The notes under the pieces are model-generated. The model ran no database searches, was not told where the DNA came from, and worked only from the letters and a program-made list of their open reading frames with translations. Of a DNA stretch of 64,000 bases, positions 9,484 through 21,809 are shown one piece after another. Both the position numbers and the translations under genes were made by a program. How positions within the stretch are numbered: the stretch's first letter is position 1; the number at the start of each line of letters is the position of its first letter. Source of the stretch: Sipunculus nudus (Eukaryota; Annelida; Sipuncula; Golfingiida; Sipunculidae); assembly GCA_026874595.1 (NCBI GenBank), contig CM049314.1, positions 76,582,300 through 76,646,299 on the forward strand, written 5' to 3'.

Positions 9484-10663
9484 CTACATCAGTGTAGCAT
9501 ACAACTCACGTTCTTTTGCCAAGTCATCTAAATCAAAAACATTTGGTTTGAAATTAGGTATGAGAGCAATTTCACAATCTCTCTTAGCCTTTAGAAACCA
9601 CGTGATCAAGCCTGGACCAATCGCCTTACACATGATGTCGTCCTGTTGTAGAGCTTCCAAAGCCTCTCCGAGAGTAGAGGGCAGCGATTTACCGGACGTG
9701 GGCCCCGTCGATTCTGGAGGACAGGCCAGCTTTCTCTCCACTCCGTCCAGTCCTGCTGCTATAGTGGCTGCTAACACCAAATAAGGATTGGCTATAGCTG
9801 ATGGAATCCTGTTTTCTATACACGTGCCATATTGACCGTACGTCTTCGCTCTGATAGACATTAGTCTGTTCCCCAGGTGGCGTGACTGGGCGCCCATGGC
9901 TCATGCATGCGCCTGTAGCAATTGACTGTTGGGAAAAATAGAGCAGTGATTGCTCCAGAGTGCTCTAACATTCCAGCGATCCAATGTTTAGCAAATTTAG
10001 ATAGCCCTTTATCACCCGACGGGTCTCCGAATAGATTTTGTCCATCTTCAGTCCAAACAGAGAAAGTAAAATGGCCGCCATTGTTACCCATGTTCTCCTG
10101 CGGTCTCGTCATGAACGTTGCCTGGTAACCCTTCTGAATCGCGATCTCCTTGGCAGTTTCTTTGAAGATGAATACATTATCCGCCATTTTGATTCCCCAT
10201 TGTGGCTTCAACGTGAGTTCCAACATCCCAGGTCCGTATTCGGTGTGTAGGAACTCCATCTCAACACCAGAGGCCGCTAGTAGGTCATCAAGGTCAAGGT
10301 AATAATCCTCTAAACCCGCCAGGGCAACGGATGAATAAACGTGAACCCCTTCAAAAGCAGGTTCCCCGGTCTTGCCGTTAAAGAGTCCGTACTCCATCTC
10401 AAATGAAGACAATATTTTGTAACCCATTTTCTCCAGGCGTCCGATTTGTTTTGCGGCCGCTTGCATCGGACACATCTCATGCGGCCGTGCATCTTTGAGA
10501 TAAACGTCACACAGGACTTTCCCTATTTTGTATTTTCCGTTTCCGGCCCATGTTAGCGCATGCGCAGTATCCGGTCTTGGCTTGTACAAGACATTGTCGT
10601 AACCGTCTTCCTTCATGGCATCATGGTCTAAAAACTGTGTGATCGTTCCTAATCCCCCAAGAC
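9484..10663 (-). CDS. LGSN-like: lengsin-like type I glutamine synthetase, large 3' exon with frameshift
   Basis: One long minus-strand exon follows an acceptor (tttattcctttcctag, exon starts at 10663, phase 2). It encodes the C-terminal three-quarters of a GS-I/lengsin-type protein: GLGGLGTITQFL..., DTAHALTWAGNGKYKIGKVL, SSFEMEYGLF, TEYGPGMLELTLKPQWGI, NNGGHFTFSVW, NCYRRMHEPWAP, IENRIPSAIANPYLVLAATIAAGLDG, then stop at 9484-9486. In active GS-I enzymes the EYGPG motif is usually followed by Q; here it is M, as expected for a divergent lengsin-type protein whose catalysis is uncertain. The frame breaks between HATWG (stop near 9863) and NRLMSIRAKTYG. About one base, or seven, is missing near 9868-9875 relative to the family pattern WGxxNR. 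Upstream N-terminal exons were not found before the LINE at 11,640. It is either a pseudogene or an assembly indel. Confidence 0.85.
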
Positions 10664-11620
10664 CTAGGAAAGGAATAAACGTTGTGTCAGTAAAAGAGAA
10701 AAATGTGCAAAAGCATGGGAAAAATCGTCGGACTATTCACAGAAAACCACAAAAAAACCCCCAGAAAACCGCCAAGACATTGGGATTATTTATACATATG
10801 ATTACAAAATAATGGGTCTTCCGGTTTTTTCAAGCCTTGACTTGAGCAATCTGGGAAAATCCTACCATCATGGACCCCCATTGACCATATTGTTTTGAGT
10901 TTACAAAGATTTAAATGACATTTTATTTATATCTTATACCTTACTCTTACAAAACATTAATACAGTTTACATCATATAATTGTACGATTTAATAATTTAT
11001 TTGATCTTTCTGGCTTAATTCTAGTATTTGCAGAAATAATTAGGTAATCCTTTAAGATGTAAATATTATATTATTTCAGGGGCACAATTTCCTTTTGTAC
11101 TTCTGGGAGCGGGCCGAGGCGGGATGACCCCCTCCCTCAATGCGGGAAAATTGTCACAAATGTCTTTCCAAATTTCAGCAGTTTTGAAGAACACTTGGTG
11201 TAAAATAACTCGGAATATTTTCGCTTCAGAAACCAACGACGTATTTAAAAAAAAACATAGGGCAGCAAACCTCCGTTGAGAAACTCCCCCTCCCCAACCC
11301 TTCGATCCGCCACAGGTAATATCACAATAAAACTTCAAGTTCTTATTTTAATTTCTGAAATCTGCCAGGATAATTTAATTTATGCTTTAATGATTGGATC
11401 CCATGCACAAAGTCACGGAAAAGAGTGAATTATGCCATACAATAAGTCATTGTGTTATTTAGTAAGTTATTAGGTATTTTTTTCAAATAACACTCTTTTA
11501 ATATTTGAGGAAACAACTACACATTTTTGTAAATAATTTAAAATTGTAAATTTTTTTTATGACAAAATGACAATATAGGGGATGGGGTTATATAATATTT
11601 CCACTTAAGTCCCCCCCCCC
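10664..11620 (-). other. probable lengsin-like intron
   Basis: This lies upstream of the exon acceptor. It is AT-rich with a modestly G/C-rich patch at 11,090-11,300 that reads as an open minus frame but shows no protein character. No further glutamine synthetase exon is recognisable. Confidence 0.4.
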
Positions 11621-11918
11621 GAACTCGTTAAAAGTGACCAACTCGTTAAAAGTAACAAATACAATAATATATAACTTTTATTTATTTTACGTGGATAACA
11701 CACGGTACACATGGACCACTAGGTGATCTCCACGGACATATATAAATAAGATACTTATAGTAATAATAGTAATAATAATATATATGAATGAATTTAAACT
11801 CAAACATACAATGGTAAACGATAATGCAAAATAATATGCACACATAGTACGCTGAGAACTTTAGTAAACATATTGATCACAATAACAATTGTTCAACAAA
11901 TATGAAAAACCTGGCATA

Positions 11919-14900
11919 TTAGTTCTGTATATCAGCATAAAATCTCTTCGTATCAACAATAAAGTTACATGTTTCAGTTAACATTTTTCTGTTCACAGAG
12001 TATTTGCCACCATCAAACCCCCTCAGGAGCCATATAACTTTTGTTTGGTCGTCAACTTGCTCCAGGTTTACAATATCTTTAATGGAAGACATGAGCTTAA
12101 TACGCTGGGACGTGTAGGTCGGGCAGTGAAGAAGAAAATGAGCTGAGTCTTCTTCCTTTTTTTACAGGCAGGACAGATTGGGTCATCGCTCAGCCCGTAT
12201 GCTCTAAGGTGTTTTTTAAGAGGACTCAAACCAAGACGTAACCTAGTCAAATGAACTGATGCAGTCCCTAAATTTAACGAAAACAATGGATTCTTCCTAA
12301 CAAAAAACATAGCATTGATCTTATTTATGAAAGCTTTGGGATCATCGACGTTTGTGACTTCGGCTGGCAAAGAGTTCCAGTCTCTGATGGTTTTCAGAAT
12401 AAATGAATTATAATATTTTACTGATTTGTGACGAGGATTACATAACTGCGCCGAGTTTCTCAAAGAATATGATGTTTTTTCTTCAACTCTTTTAGGGAGA
12501 AGTGACACTAGGTAATCAGGAGCCTGGTATTTATCATTCTGTGAAATAGTATAAGTCAGTTACGTTTCCTACGATCACTAAGGAAACACCAGCCAACTTC
12601 GTCAAATAATTTTTTTGTGCTTGTAACTTTGAACGCACCTGTGCAAAGTACAGCTGCCCTCCTCTGAATGGATTCTAATTTCTCGTTCAAATACATTGAG
12701 ATGTTGTCAAAAACAACATTACAATATTCTAATATAGGACGAATCATAGATATATAAATTTGTTCCAGAGCTTTCCTGGGCAGTAAGTGCTTTACCCTGA
12801 AGAGAGATGACACTCGCTTCTGGGCTTGCAGGGTTATAATACTGATGTGAGAATCCCAGGACATGTTATCTGTAAGCTCCAGACCAAGATGCTTATGAGA
12901 ATTAACTCGCCTTAAGCATTTGTTATCAAAATATAATTTTATATCCGAATAATCGTTTTTATGTCCGGTAGATATTATCATATACTCCGTTTTTTTTCGG
13001 CACTGAATGTAACCCTCCATGTTTGGCCCACTGGTGTATTTTATTAAGATCACTGTTTATTTGTTCAGTGCAACAATGCATGTCACGGAATGGCCGTAGT
13101 ATCGAAGTATCATCAGCGTACAGATATATCTCAGAATCAATATCGTCAACTATATCGTTAATAAATATTAAGAAAAGGAGTGGCCCAAGGATGGAGCCTT
13201 GAGGAACACCTGCCGGCACTTCAACCCAACTGGAAACCGCACCTTCTAAGCATACCCGTTGTTTCCTCTGTGCCAGGTATGATTTAAACCATTGCAATAA
13301 CATTCCTTGTATACCAAATTGATGCAACTTAAACAATAACCCATTATGAAATACTCTATAGAAGGCTTTACTTATGTCGAGATATACTATACAAATACTA
13401 TTACCATCGTCCATTTCTTTATAGATCCTGTTGGTTATATATGTTAACTGGTTTGTTGTACTATCAGACGTTCGGAACCCGGAGTTCCTCTCGGTTAACA
13501 AATGATTCCTCATACTGAAGGAATATAGTACTCTATGGACTATTTTTTCAAAAACCTTAGCTACACAGCTCAAAAGTGATATAGGCCTATAATTATTAAC
13601 ATCGTGTTTGTTACCCTTCTTATGTACAGGAGTAACGTTGGCCCTTTTCCATTCATCTGGATAAACTCCAGTCTTAAGTGATTCGTTAAAGATAATTCTG
13701 AGTGGTATATATACGGAAAAGGCAGTCTCTTTCAACAGCCTATTACTTATGCCGTCTGGACCAGTAGCTTTCTGTACGTTAAGTGACCTTAAAGTAGAAA
13801 TGACCTCCTCATTAGTAATTTCTAATGATTCTAATCTAGAAGAAGTTTTAAATTTAAATTGTGGAAGAGTGAAGTTGTCCGTAAGAGCAGGCAGCGTGGA
13901 TTGGTTTTTAAAATGATCATTAAATATTTCGGCCTTTGCAAAATTTGAGTTAAGTGAAGCTCCATTTTCTAAGATCGGTGGTATAAGTACATGGCGTTTG
14001 CCTCCATACAATGACTTCAAAATCGACCAATATCGTTTTTGGTTACAAGGTTTTGACAAAGTTTCAGCTTGTTTTTCGTAATATATTTTCTTCTGGAGGC
14101 GGATTTCTGATTTAACCCAACTCCGATATAGGTTTCGTGTATCTTTATTCAATTTCGTTTGGTTTTTTGCATAGCGCGCACACCACCTATATCTTAGTCT
14201 TATCAGTTTTAATATGCGGCGTATCATCCATGGTTTATCTTTTTCACGAACAATTACTGTTCTACATGGTATGTACACCTGAGCTAATGACAGAAATTTA
14301 AAGTTAAAATAATTTACTCTCTGGTTTAAACCTGGTAAAGAATCGAAGATATCAGACCATGGGGTATTCAGTAAAGCATGCCGCAATCCATTCAAATCGG
14401 CATTATTATAATGCCACACCTCCCGACTGACTGACTGCTTTTTAGGAACCATAAACTTAAGGAACCCGTATACAGTGCTGTGATCCAGATCACTGAATGG
14501 GGACAATGTGCCGATATCTAACACACTATCTGGGTTGTCAATAATAAGTAAATCAAGTATGTTAGCAGTAGTATCAGACACACGTGTTGGTTCATCAACA
14601 ATTTGATACAGGTTATTTTCCGCTATGAGATCCCTAAATCGTGTACCCAAACGGCTACGACAATGATTGTCCTTCCAATTAGTGCATGGATCATTAAAAT
14701 CACCTGTCAATAATATTCTGAAAATTTGAAAGAAAACTGTTAATATCTACAGAATTTTGTCCCGGTGGTCTGTACCAAACAGACAAAATAATTATTTTTC
14801 CATTCAAGTCTAGTTGTACACATAATGTTTCTTGTTCTTTACATTCAAACTCCATCCTACGAACTGCTACAATACCTTCTTTAATGTACACTAATAGCCC

Positions 14901-15182
14901 TCCTCCATGTCGATTTCGGTCACGACTAAATATTTGATAATTAGGCAGACGAATATCATCATCCGAGATATAGTGGTCCAACCAAGTTTCGGTTAACGTG
15001 ATTACGTCAAAATCCATATCTTTTATGAATATTTGCTCTATTTCATCTAATCTAGAATACTGTGAGGGAATATGAAGTCTTGTATTCACACCCGCTAACA
15101 AACTTCTGACATTGCATGTACAAAAAGCTAAACCCTGGTCAGGGCCAGGATTTAGGTGGATATCGCCTGATTTTAGTAACAT
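11919..15182 (-). pseudogene. LINE ORF2 (endonuclease and reverse transcriptase), frameshifted
   Basis: The frame begins MLLKSGDIHLNPGP, a 2A-like motif. The APE endonuclease follows: CNVRSLLAG, LTETWLDHYISD, RHGGGLLVYIKEGI, VWYRPPG, GDFNDP. The reverse transcriptase has GPDGISNRLLKE, PVHKKGNKHDVNNYRPISL, AGVPQGSILGPLLFLIFIND and the catalytic YADD. A C-terminal region has RLRLGLSPLKKHL and a CPAC...H...C knuckle, ending at TAA 11919-11921. Frameshifts lie near 14,700 (just before GDFN), ~12,990 (T8 run), ~12,550 and ~12,160 (A7 run). No intact frame encodes an active enzyme. The homopolymer breaks could be sequencing errors; the others look like real decay. Confidence 0.85.
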
Positions 15183-15567
15183 CTGTGATATAATTATTTC
15201 CTAATGAAGGGCACCAAGTCTCTTACATAAACACGACTTACAATATACAAGTGAAATGCCAGTAGAGACGACCTTTACCCAGCAGAAGTACACATTCATT
15301 ATGTAATGGCCGAACGTGGTTAACTTGTAAGAATGCAATGTCTACCCATTAAGAAATTGTAAGACATGATCATATAGGTTTGATTTGTAGTAATATAATA
15401 GAAAATATCATAAAGAAAATATGTGCATTCATATTGTGCAACAAAATTGAAAAAGAAGTTATAAGTAGAATACTCAAAACATTGTTTGCCAGGCACAGAC
15501 AACATTAGGTGTAGTGGTTTTCAGACATTTTTGCCAATAATTTTACAAATATTTTACCGTCCTTGAC

Positions 15568-16359
15568 TCAGGTATCATTGATCTGTCCAGACGTCTTCAG
15601 ACCTCTGGCTTTAGCCGCAAGCCCTGCCCGGGGTTTGATCAGATCTTCATTAATGAAGGTATCTTTTGCCTGGGGTCCGCCTTTCCTAAGTTTAGTGCGA
15701 GCCATGTAGACCTGGTTCTTTGCTTTGTGAGTAGTGAATTTTATTAGGATCGGACGAGGATGGTCTCCTGGTTTCCCAATTCGGTGTACACGATCTATGT
15801 GCTGACTGTTAATCTGAAGACCCAGCTGCGTATTGGTCATTTCAGTTACAAGAGACTCAGTGTCTTCATTCTCTGTTTCGGTCCAATTATTTATAATCCT
15901 GAGATTGTTACGACGTGAGTACTGAGCCTGATCGTCAGCTGCTACTTTCATTTGCTCGATAGTACTCTCAAGTTCTGACACTTTAGACCCCAAGTTAACC
16001 TGTTCATCAATTACGTTTTTTGTTTGTTCTATTTTAGCCTGTAAGTCTGCCATCTTAGCTTCCATCTGAGCGACGCGGTTCTCGTAAACTTTAAATTGTT
16101 CATTTATTACCGACTGAAACATACCAATCAGTTTGTCCTGTACCTCCCGAGTGGAAAGGGCAGTCGACAGGTACCGCGCAAACTGCTCACAAGAGACGAA
16201 CACAGACGTATCTTCTGTTTCAGCCATTGCCATGCCAGGTTCGGGACTGCTTTGTTGGTTCTGGCGTTTTGGGTCACATTTTTGTGGACTTGGAGTGTCA
16301 CTTAACCTCCTTTTCTCAGTGAAGTCTCTAATGTCTTTCTGCTTTTGTGTACTTTGCAT
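15568..16359 (-). CDS. LINE ORF1 protein (coiled coil plus RRM-like)
   Basis: An intact 263-residue frame. The N-terminal ~60 residues are basic and Pro/Ser/Gln-rich (KRRLSDTPSPQKCDPKRQ). Residues ~85-150 have heptad-like spacing (VAQMEAKMADLQAKIEQT ... VSELESTIEQMK), predicting a coiled coil. The following QYSRRNNLRI ... IDRVHRIGKPGDHPRPILIKF ... TFINEDLIKPRAGL block matches the L1-type ORF1p RRM and C-terminal nucleic-acid-binding domain. In other elements this protein trimerises, binds the element RNA and is needed for retrotransposition. Unlike ORF2, it has no frameshift here. The start is the first Met after the leader. Confidence 0.85.
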   Translation of the reverse strand: MQSTQKQKDIRDFTEKRRLSDTPSPQKCDPKRQNQQSSPEPGMAMAETEDTSVFVSCEQFARYLSTALSTREVQDKLIGMFQSVINEQFKVYENRVAQMEAKMADLQAKIEQTKNVIDEQVNLGSKVSELESTIEQMKVAADDQAQYSRRNNLRIINNWTETENEDTESLVTEMTNTQLGLQINSQHIDRVHRIGKPGDHPRPILIKFTTHKAKNQVYMARTKLRKGGPQAKDTFINEDLIKPRAGLAAKARGLKTSGQINDT

Positions 16360-16479
16360 TATCCTGGTGTTTAATGAAAATGTTCTGTACGTAAGTGTAT
16401 TTTAGGTGTGTCAGCTTCTGTGAATTTCACAAACTGGGCGCTAGTTTGAGGAATACACAGGAGTGTGCACAGACACAAT

Positions 16480-17116
16480 AGCGCGGGTACCGTTTATATT
16501 ACAATAATATATTGGTATATAAATGAGATTAAGCAAATCTTACTCATGTATTTGATATTAACAACCATGTATAACTATGGGTATCCTTCAACATTCTGCA
16601 ATTTACACAATTCATTTCACATATTATTGCACATTTCAAAGTTTTAAATGTTTATTTATTCAAAAGCTTCCATTTGACTTGATTCATTAGCAAAGATATA
16701 GCAATATATGAGTTGTTAAATATGGCATGCATATTTCATTATGTTATAATAATATGCAAATTTCAGCCATACGATTCTGGTTATACCCCAAACCAGTCTG
16801 TGTATTTTAGTCTTATTAAGTGATAATAAATAGTCTAAAAAGAAGAAACAGGAATAAAGTTTACTTAAAAGTAGCTGCTTATACTTAATGACGATGTCTG
16901 TTTCACAACAATGAGATATGTAAAACAACAGACTATTCCATATCGATTCAGTCAATGCATGTGTCAAATAAACTGACTGGTTTTTCAATCAATTTGTAAA
17001 ATGCCTGAAAATTTGAGTCATTTTATAAAGTGTCTGAGCGAATCAGTCAATTTGTTAATTGACTGAAAATTTCAGGCAATTTACAAATTGACTGATTTTT
17101 TTACATTGACTGTAAC

Positions 17117-17118
<2 letters not shown>
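16480..17118. other. AT-rich spacer between the two LINEs
   Basis: No gene is seen. Around 16,975-17,095 there are short repeated and inverted words based on 'aatttgtaaaatgcctgaaaatttgagtca' that recur three to four times ('gactga.ttt'), suggesting a small imperfect tandem or palindromic repeat. Confidence 0.4.

Positions 17119-17180
<62 letters not shown>
17119..17180. repeat. (TA)n microsatellite
   Basis: About 60 bases of uninterrupted TA dinucleotides. Confidence 0.95.
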
Positions 17181-17184
<4 letters not shown>

Positions 17185-17639
17185 CACCTGCCTGAAAGAC
17201 CACCTGTCTTTTAAGACCTCTCTTGAATGAACCGACGCCTGATGGCCTTTTTACACGTTTCATGTTTGAAATATAATGTGAACCAGTTAATATTGTTCTG
17301 TGATATTATTTTGATAATTACGGTGGTAATTGGTAAATTGCTATTTCAGTAAATCTCTCGTCTGTGATCTTTTGGCTGAATAATGAACTAATTTGATATA
17401 GCATCAGGGGTGTCAATACAGGAGGGAATGGGTGTAGGTACCCCCCCCCCCCCCACTCACACACACTTTTTAGCAAGGGGGGGGGTAACCAATTTAATCA
17501 TCCCCCTGCATTAAAGAATTCTTGTTAATTACATTAAGATTTACATTTAGAATAACATTAAGAATTACATTAAGAATTACAACTGTTCATAATTATTTCC
17601 TATATAACTGCTGTTAAAGCTGGTAAGATATAGTTCAAA

Positions 17640-20600
17640 CTTTTTATTTCAACCACAATCATTGAATTTACAAATGAAACACTTCGCATATCAGTCGCAT
17701 AAAATACATATGTTTTACTTTAGTTGGACAAATATATTCACACAAACTATTAACAGAATACGCTGAGTCCATGTAACCTTAATTACGTAAATTGACTCCA
17801 TAATATAACTGAATGAGGACATAACCAAAAAATATGTTCTAGATTTTCTACCTCGCACTTACAGAAAATACAGCTACTATCTGATTTTACCTTCCACTTA
17901 ATTAACTGTATTGTTTATAATTGTGTTTAATTGTTTATTAATATATCATGCAATATTCTAAACTGCAAACAGCGATATTTCACATTAAAACATGTTTTAA
18001 ATGGAATCAAAAAGGCTTTATTCCAGTTTATATCTTCATCGGTATCAACATATTTACTGATATTTGAAGTTTATTTTAAAATGTGTGTTTTTGTACCAAA
18101 AAAAATGAATACAACTTTTTGAATCACATCTATCAAATTTAAGGTCACAATCAATACACAGTTCAGTTGATAATGGTTTCTGCGTATGAATATTTGGCAC
18201 ATTAATTAATTCAATATTTTTCCTCACAATAGACACTGTTGCCCTCCACTTCATATAGAATCTTTGTAAAACACTCCGTTTTCGCCACTCTCTAAATGGT
18301 ACAAATTCACCTTTTTATGAAAAGGATCCCTCAAAAACCACAAACCAGCCTGAAATATGTTAACATAAAAGATATTCGTTTTTAGATAAGATAAGATAAG
18401 ATAAGATAAGAATTTAGATAAGAATTATACCATACAACCTGATCATATACATTTTCAGTATCATCCCTAATAATATACCAAACTCTCAGTACTCCAGAAT
18501 AAAAGGTATCAATTTGCCTTTAAGAATTCTTAAGAATGTCCATTGTGTATGAGCAATAAAAAATCATCCTCGTAGGGTACAGGTTTTTTTTCATATTATA
18601 TTCTCATAATAGTTTCCAAGGTTCATAAGTTCCATACATATATTTCTTAACCCATCTTAGTTTACAAGTATTAATAATGGCTTCTACATGAGGTGCTTTA
18701 TATCTCCATTTTTAGTATCTTGTATAAGTATCACGTTTTAATTTCTCTCTCCTTCCTCTCCATATAAAGTTAAATATAATTATATTCAATTTCTGTATAA
18801 CAATTTTTGGAATACACAAACTTGAGAAACAATACTGAAGTTGTGATATAAGAAATGATGTAACAATTTGATTCTACCTATCATTGTAAGATTACGGCAT
18901 TTTCAGCCATTAGCAAGCTTGCTAATTTTGTAGATCTTATCATGAAAATTAAGTTTGTCTGTTTTTTCTTTACTGTATGAAATGGAAATACCAAGGATAG
19001 TAAGTGTGTCACCCGGCCATTTAATACCAAGTGGTGTATCTTCATTATATTTTTTTCTAAATCTAGCCAAAGCCCTTCTGTTTTTTCCATATTTATTTGC
19101 AAACCAGAGAATTTACCAAATAATTTAATTTCTTTAAATAAACAAGAGGCAGATTTTTTATCATTGATAATTGCTGTAACATCATCAGCATAGCACAACA
19201 TTTCAATATGGTTATTTTCTATTTGTAAACCCTGAATTTTATCATTTTGCTCTATTTTGGTTGCCAATGCTTCTAGTGATAGGATAAATAAATAAGGTGA
19301 CAAAGGGTCACCTAGTCGGACACCTCTTTCTATCTTTATACGCTCTGAAAGATGTCCATTGTTTATTACAATAGTAAATACGTTGGTATACATCAATTTA
19401 ATCCAATTTATAAAATCTACTCCAAAGATCATTTTTTCTAATATTTGAAACATAAAGGCCCATTCAAATGAATCAAAAGCCTTTTTAAAGTCGATTGCCA
19501 ATAGTATACCTGGTATATGCTTTTCCTCTGTATATGGTAATAAATCTGAAAAAAAAAATCTTGGAACATCATGAATATCTCGACCTTTGATAAAACCAGA
19601 CTGGTTATTATTTATTAATTTTGGTAAATACTGAATAAATCTATTTGAAGTGCTTTTGACAGAATTTATAATCCGTATTTAAAAGAGAAATTGGCATCCA
19701 GTTTTCTACCTTAAATAGATTTTTTCCTTTATCTAATAGAGTTATTATGGCTTGTCTTTGTACAGCAGACATTTCTTCCTGCCTTTTTGAAAAGTTAAAG
19801 CTGTCAATCATATAATTACAAAAGATGTGCCAAATTTTTTTTTGTGTAAAATTCGAAGGTATTCCATCACTCCCTGGGTTTTTGTTTGATTTCGTAGTAT
19901 TTAGAGCTTTTAAACATACTTCAGATGTGAGTGGACCTTCACAAGACAAATTTTTATCTTCCGACAGCATTGACATTTTAGGATCTTTTAAATAATATTT
20001 TATTTCACCTGGTGTCATCTTTAGACATGAACTATATAGTTTTGTATAAAATTTTCTTTGAATCCCCAATATATGCTTAGGATCTGTCACAATATTTCCA
20101 TCAAGGTCTATCAACTTATTTATATTTTTCTGTGTATGGTTCCGTTTTTCAAGGTTTAGCAAATATTTATTACTTCTCTCACCGTGCTCGTACTATCTGA
20201 CTTTTGCCCTAATAATAGCCCCTTCTGTTTTATCATGTTCTATCTTTTTACAATTCAAATTTTATCTGGTTATAGGATTGTCTCAACTGTTCTTTTACAT
20301 TTTCATTGGTTTCAGCCTCTAAATTTTCTTCATTGATTTTTAGTTCCTCAAATAACTCTTTTTCCCGTTGTGCTGTTTATTTTTCTCTCCATAGGCAACA
20401 CAATATTCTTTTATCTTATATTTAATGTATTCCCATTTTGTTTTGGCATTTGTCATACATTTACTTTCATTTTGCCTTACTTAATTTTGTCTAATTAAAT
20501 GTATTATAAAATCACTGTCATCTAAATAAAGAGGTATTCATTTTCCAGTAACCTTTACCTTTACTTTCTTGCTTCATTTCTATTTTAAGTTTAACTGGAC

Positions 20601-20980
20601 TGTGATCAGAATGATAGGCTGCCTCTATACAAATATCATCCAATAATCACATAGTGAGTTGGATATCAACCATTAGTCCAACCTACAACGGGTTACTGGA
20701 TTATTTCTTCTCCATGTATATCTTTTTTTGTTTGGATATCTCCTCCTCCATACATCAGTTATATCAAATGTCTCACATATAGAGTTTAAAATGTTTCTGA
20801 TTTGGTTTTTATTATCGTGTAAACTGCCTATTTTATCTAATCTATTATCAAGAACAATGTTGAAATCCCCACCCAGAATAATATTATTTTTCCCTTGTTT
20901 GTAGTTTCAAATAGAGCAGTAAAGATTATAATATCATCGATAGCTTTGAAGATATGGCGGAATAAATATATATTGAGGTG
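17640..20980 (-). pseudogene. decayed L1/Tx1-like LINE, ORF2 only
   Basis: Minus-strand pieces appear in the correct order. The endonuclease C-terminal half is near 20,900-20,650 (GGDFNIVLDNRLDKIG, DVWRRRYPNKKRYTWRR, then RLD and LISNSL). A pre-RT segment covers 20,162-19,641 (KSNKNPGSDGIPSNF). The RT core at 19,501-18,881 has AIDFKKAFDSFEW, ERGVRLGDPLSPYLFILSLE and CYADDVTAII. A post-RT segment is near 18,760-18,620, and a terminal SSCIFCKCEVENLEHIFF zinc-knuckle-like motif is near 17,880. RGxRxGDPLSPYLF is typical of the L1/Tx1 lineage. Multiple stops and frameshifts make it inactive. It is truncated at its 5' side in the endonuclease domain, as is usual for LINE insertions. Confidence 0.8.
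18381..18415. repeat. (ATAAG)n microsatellite
   Basis: Five to six tandem copies of GATAA within the LINE remnant. Confidence 0.85.
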
Positions 20981-20984
20981 TTTT

Positions 20985-21800
20985 AAGTGCAGCACCCCCT
21001 GGTGGTCATATACCAACAATGGAAAATCGGTTTTGAGATATCACTGGAAAACATAAACTATATCGGTTTGAAAATGATTGCTGCAAAATATAGGCATGTA
21101 AGGCGTCATCAAGTGAAATATCACAAAAAGCTCCTGCAGCGCCCCCTTGTTGTCATTTTACAAAACTTGAAATATAATCTTGTAACACTAGCTGAACACT
21201 ACGTGATGCAAAAAACTAAACCTCTCTAGGTTTAAAAATGACAAAGTTACAGAAGTTAAGGTAAAAATACTAAGAATTTTACTTCAAAATAGGTTACCAT
21301 GTTAACCGCAGAATGAACTCAAGTGTACCTTAAAATAAGTCCATTGACTGTAGTTTAAGATTCTGTAATAAAACTATAACATTGTTTATATTGTTAATTT
21401 AAAGTTATTAGACAATTAAAAAAACTGGTCCTCTCTGGCTTGAAAATGACAATATTTCATTTTTGGTTCAAAATTATTAAATTCGACGATTTCCCCAAAA
21501 AAGCGTAACTATGGTACCGATGAATGAGGCAGTTTTTCATTCAGAAGAAAGACAATTTAATAACGAATAAAATTAGATATATTTTATGTAGCTTCCTTCA
21601 TTATTGACAAAGATATGAAGATAAAATCCGTTTTAGGGATCTTAATGACCCTGATCTTGACCTTTGATCAATGATGACCAAAACAATTTGGAATGATTAT
21701 ATACTGTTCAGATAGGTTTGAAAGCAATTGCTCCAAAATTGTAGACTGTAGAGGTGGTATAAGTATTAGAAATATAATATATATAAGTCAATATACCTAT
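20985..21800. repeat. unclassified repeat with paired GCAGCRCCCCCT cores
   Basis: Two ~150-bp related segments begin GCAGCACCCCCTGGTGGTCA (20,989) and GCAGCGCCCCCTTGTTGTCA (21,137). Each continues into similar AT-rich sequence ('ctatatcggtttgaaaatgattgctgcaaaata'; a related phrase recurs near 21,710-21,740). The 80-residue plus-strand frame over them is not convincing as protein. It is probably a decayed transposable element adjoining the LINE 5' truncation point. Confidence 0.4.
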
Positions 21801-21809
21801 ATATATATA

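Larger units (their letters stand above)
11640..16480 (-). mobile_element. near-full-length CR1/Jockey-like LINE
   Basis: Minus-strand order is 5' leader (to about 16,480), ORF1 (16359-15568), a ~385-base gap, ORF2 (15182-11919), 3' UTR and a terminal doublet of an 18-bp repeat (AACTCGTTAAAAGTGACC on plus, 11622-11656). ORF1 carries a coiled coil plus an RRM-like domain. ORF2 carries an APE endonuclease, reverse transcriptase and a C-terminal Cys/His region. ORF2 has about four frameshifts, two in homopolymers, so this copy is recent but inactive. It lies upstream of, and probably in an intron of, the lengsin-like gene. Clade assignment is by motif style only, and the ends are approximate. 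Confidence 0.85.

Noticed and set aside
9548-10510. Overlapping frames on the plus strand and other minus frames within the lengsin-like exon
   Set aside because: Shadows of the real coding frame; only the glutamine-synthetase-family frame carries motifs.
16096-16405. Plus-strand frames over LINE ORF1
   Set aside because: They are antisense to a frame with a recognisable coiled coil and RRM-like domain.
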